Below, in pieces: positions 4,992-5,745 of a DNA stretch of 5,745 bases. The notes beneath the pieces are model-generated. The model ran no database searches. It was not told where the DNA came from and saw only the letters and a list, made by a program, of their open reading frames with translations. Both the position numbers and the translations under genes were made by a program. This DNA comes from an uncultured Oribacterium sp. (GTDB lineage: Bacteria > Bacillota > Clostridia > Lachnospirales > Lachnospiraceae). How positions within the stretch are numbered: the first letter of the stretch is position 1; each line of letters begins with the position of its first letter. The stretch covers positions 1 through 5,745 of the forward strand of contig CAAGRO010000103.1 in NCBI GenBank assembly GCA_900772695.1, given 5' to 3'.

Positions 4992-5666
4992 ATGCGATTA
5001 GATAAATTTTTAGCGGATATGGGCGTCGGCTCCCGCAGTGATCTGAAAAAGGCCATCCGGAAGTCCCTCGTGACGGTGAACGGCACGGTGGAGAAGGACC
5101 CGGGCGCACAGGTGTCCGCCGAGGACCGCATCTGCTTCGACGGCGCGGAGATCCGCTATGCCGAGCAGCAGTACTATATGCTTCACAAGCCGGCGGGCGT
5201 CCTGTCTGCGAGCGAGGACCGGCGGCAGACCACCGTCGTCGACCTGATCCGTGACGCTGCATCGACGGATGCATCCGCGGCCAATGCCTCTGTGGAAGAT
5301 CATCACGCCGCGGGTGGGCATGCCGATGGCAGCATTGCCCGAAGCACGGAGGACGCGCTCGTTCGGAAGGATCTCTTCCCGGTCGGCCGCCTCGATAAGG
5401 ACACCGAGGGCCTCCTCATCATCACGAACGACGGCCCCCTCGCGCACCAGCTCCTCGTGCCGAAGCACCACATCGATAAGACCTATTATGCCATCGTGAC
5501 CGGCACCATCACCGAAGACGACCAGCGCGCCTTCACCCGCGGCATCCGCTATGACGAAAAGCTGACCGCCCTCCCGGCCACCCTCCGCGTCCTCAGCACC
5601 GGAAAAACCGTCGCCGACCTCCGCCGTGCGCTCAGCTCTGGTGGAACTTGCCTTCCTGGATGGTGA
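4992..5666 (+). pseudogene. RsuA/RluB-family pseudouridine synthase, 5' part, broken near 5637
   Basis: ATG 4992 follows AGAGGA (4981-4986) at 5-base spacing. An S4 RNA-binding domain covers residues 1 to about 47 (MRLDKFLADMGVGSR), followed by YYMLHKPAGVLSA (61-73) and the catalytic loop VGRLDKDTEGLLIITNDG (131-148) with catalytic Asp135. The sequence LLVPKHHIDKTYYAIV (154-169) is also typical. The family converts a specific rRNA uridine to pseudouridine. Between DLIRD and LFPVGRLD lies an Ala/His/Asp-rich insert (about 89-126) longer than I expect for the family. Residues up to about 214 fit, but the frame then runs into unrelated codons (SGGTCLPGW) and stops at 5666, lacking the usual EGKFHQVKRMF block and C-terminus. 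That block's beginning lies on the other strand from 5745 to 5638. As written, the product is truncated at about 224 residues and probably inactive or unstable. Confidence 0.85.
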
Positions 5667-5745
5667 TTTCGACTTCGCTTACGAGGGTGTCGTCCGTGAT
5701 GTCGGCGGGTTCTTCCGCGCCGCTGAAGGCGGGGCCGACCATCAC
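5632..5745 (-). pseudogene. Inverted fragment of the pseudouridine synthase C-terminal core
   Basis: Read on the minus strand from the right edge, the frame is open and encodes GPAFSGAEEPADITDDT followed by LVSEVEITIQEGKFHQ (ending at 5638), then Ser and TGA at 5632-5634. The EVEITIQEGKFHQ string is the strand just before the VKRMF motif of RsuA/RluB-type synthases, exactly what the plus-strand gene lacks. High GC and style match the upstream part, so the two pieces probably come from one gene. The fragment is partial at the window edge. Confidence 0.8.

Noticed and set aside
5010..5471. A minus-strand frame opposite the pseudouridine synthase.
   Set aside because: The plus strand carries the S4 domain and the GRLD catalytic motif; this is a shadow.

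Overview
The window looks like chromosomal DNA of a moderately GC-rich Bacillota (Firmicutes) bacterium. The evidence is the strong Shine-Dalgarno sites, the standard sigma-A-type promoters, a membrane-anchored LytR-CpsA-Psr (LCP) protein, and an HTH/ADP-ribosyltransferase-like gene pair of a kind I associate with gut Firmicutes. An Erysipelotrichia-like host is possible but this is only a guess. The only RNA gene is a tRNA-Gly(CCC).

Layout, left to right. (1) Positions 1-1098 (+) hold the 3' part of a membrane-anchored NodB-type polysaccharide deacetylase. Its frame stops at an amber codon but continues in the same Pro/Ala/Glu-rich style to a TAA at 1174-1176, just before a hairpin terminator at 1194-1233. 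(2) Positions 1269-3086 (-) hold an LCP-family cell-wall ligase with a long acidic repeat tail, convergent with the deacetylase. (3) A tRNA-Gly(CCC) lies at 3227-3297 (-), with its own clear promoter and an oligo-T directly at its 3' end. (4) A nested inverted repeat spans 3319-3430. (5) A two-gene operon on the minus strand (4839 to 3429) encodes an XRE-type HTH fused to a DUF3990-like ADP-ribosyltransferase-fold domain, followed by a 162-residue partner of unknown family. It is less GC-rich than its surroundings and has its own promoter. (6) A divergent promoter region (about 4852-4991) with two small inverted repeats leads to an RsuA-family pseudouridine synthase (+). That gene is broken near 5637: the next part of the family's conserved C-terminal core appears immediately afterwards but on the opposite strand.

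How the parts may work together. The deacetylase and the LCP protein are both cell-envelope enzymes, one modifying peptidoglycan amino sugars and the other attaching polymers to it. They share a convergent terminator but not an operon. The HTH-ART pair looks like a self-contained accessory module, plausibly a toxin-antitoxin or phage-defence cassette, and is the best candidate here for a poorly described system. The rearranged pseudouridine synthase may be a real inversion or a foldback/assembly artefact; the sequence beyond 5745 would decide. All functional statements rest on motif recognition by eye; no database search was run.
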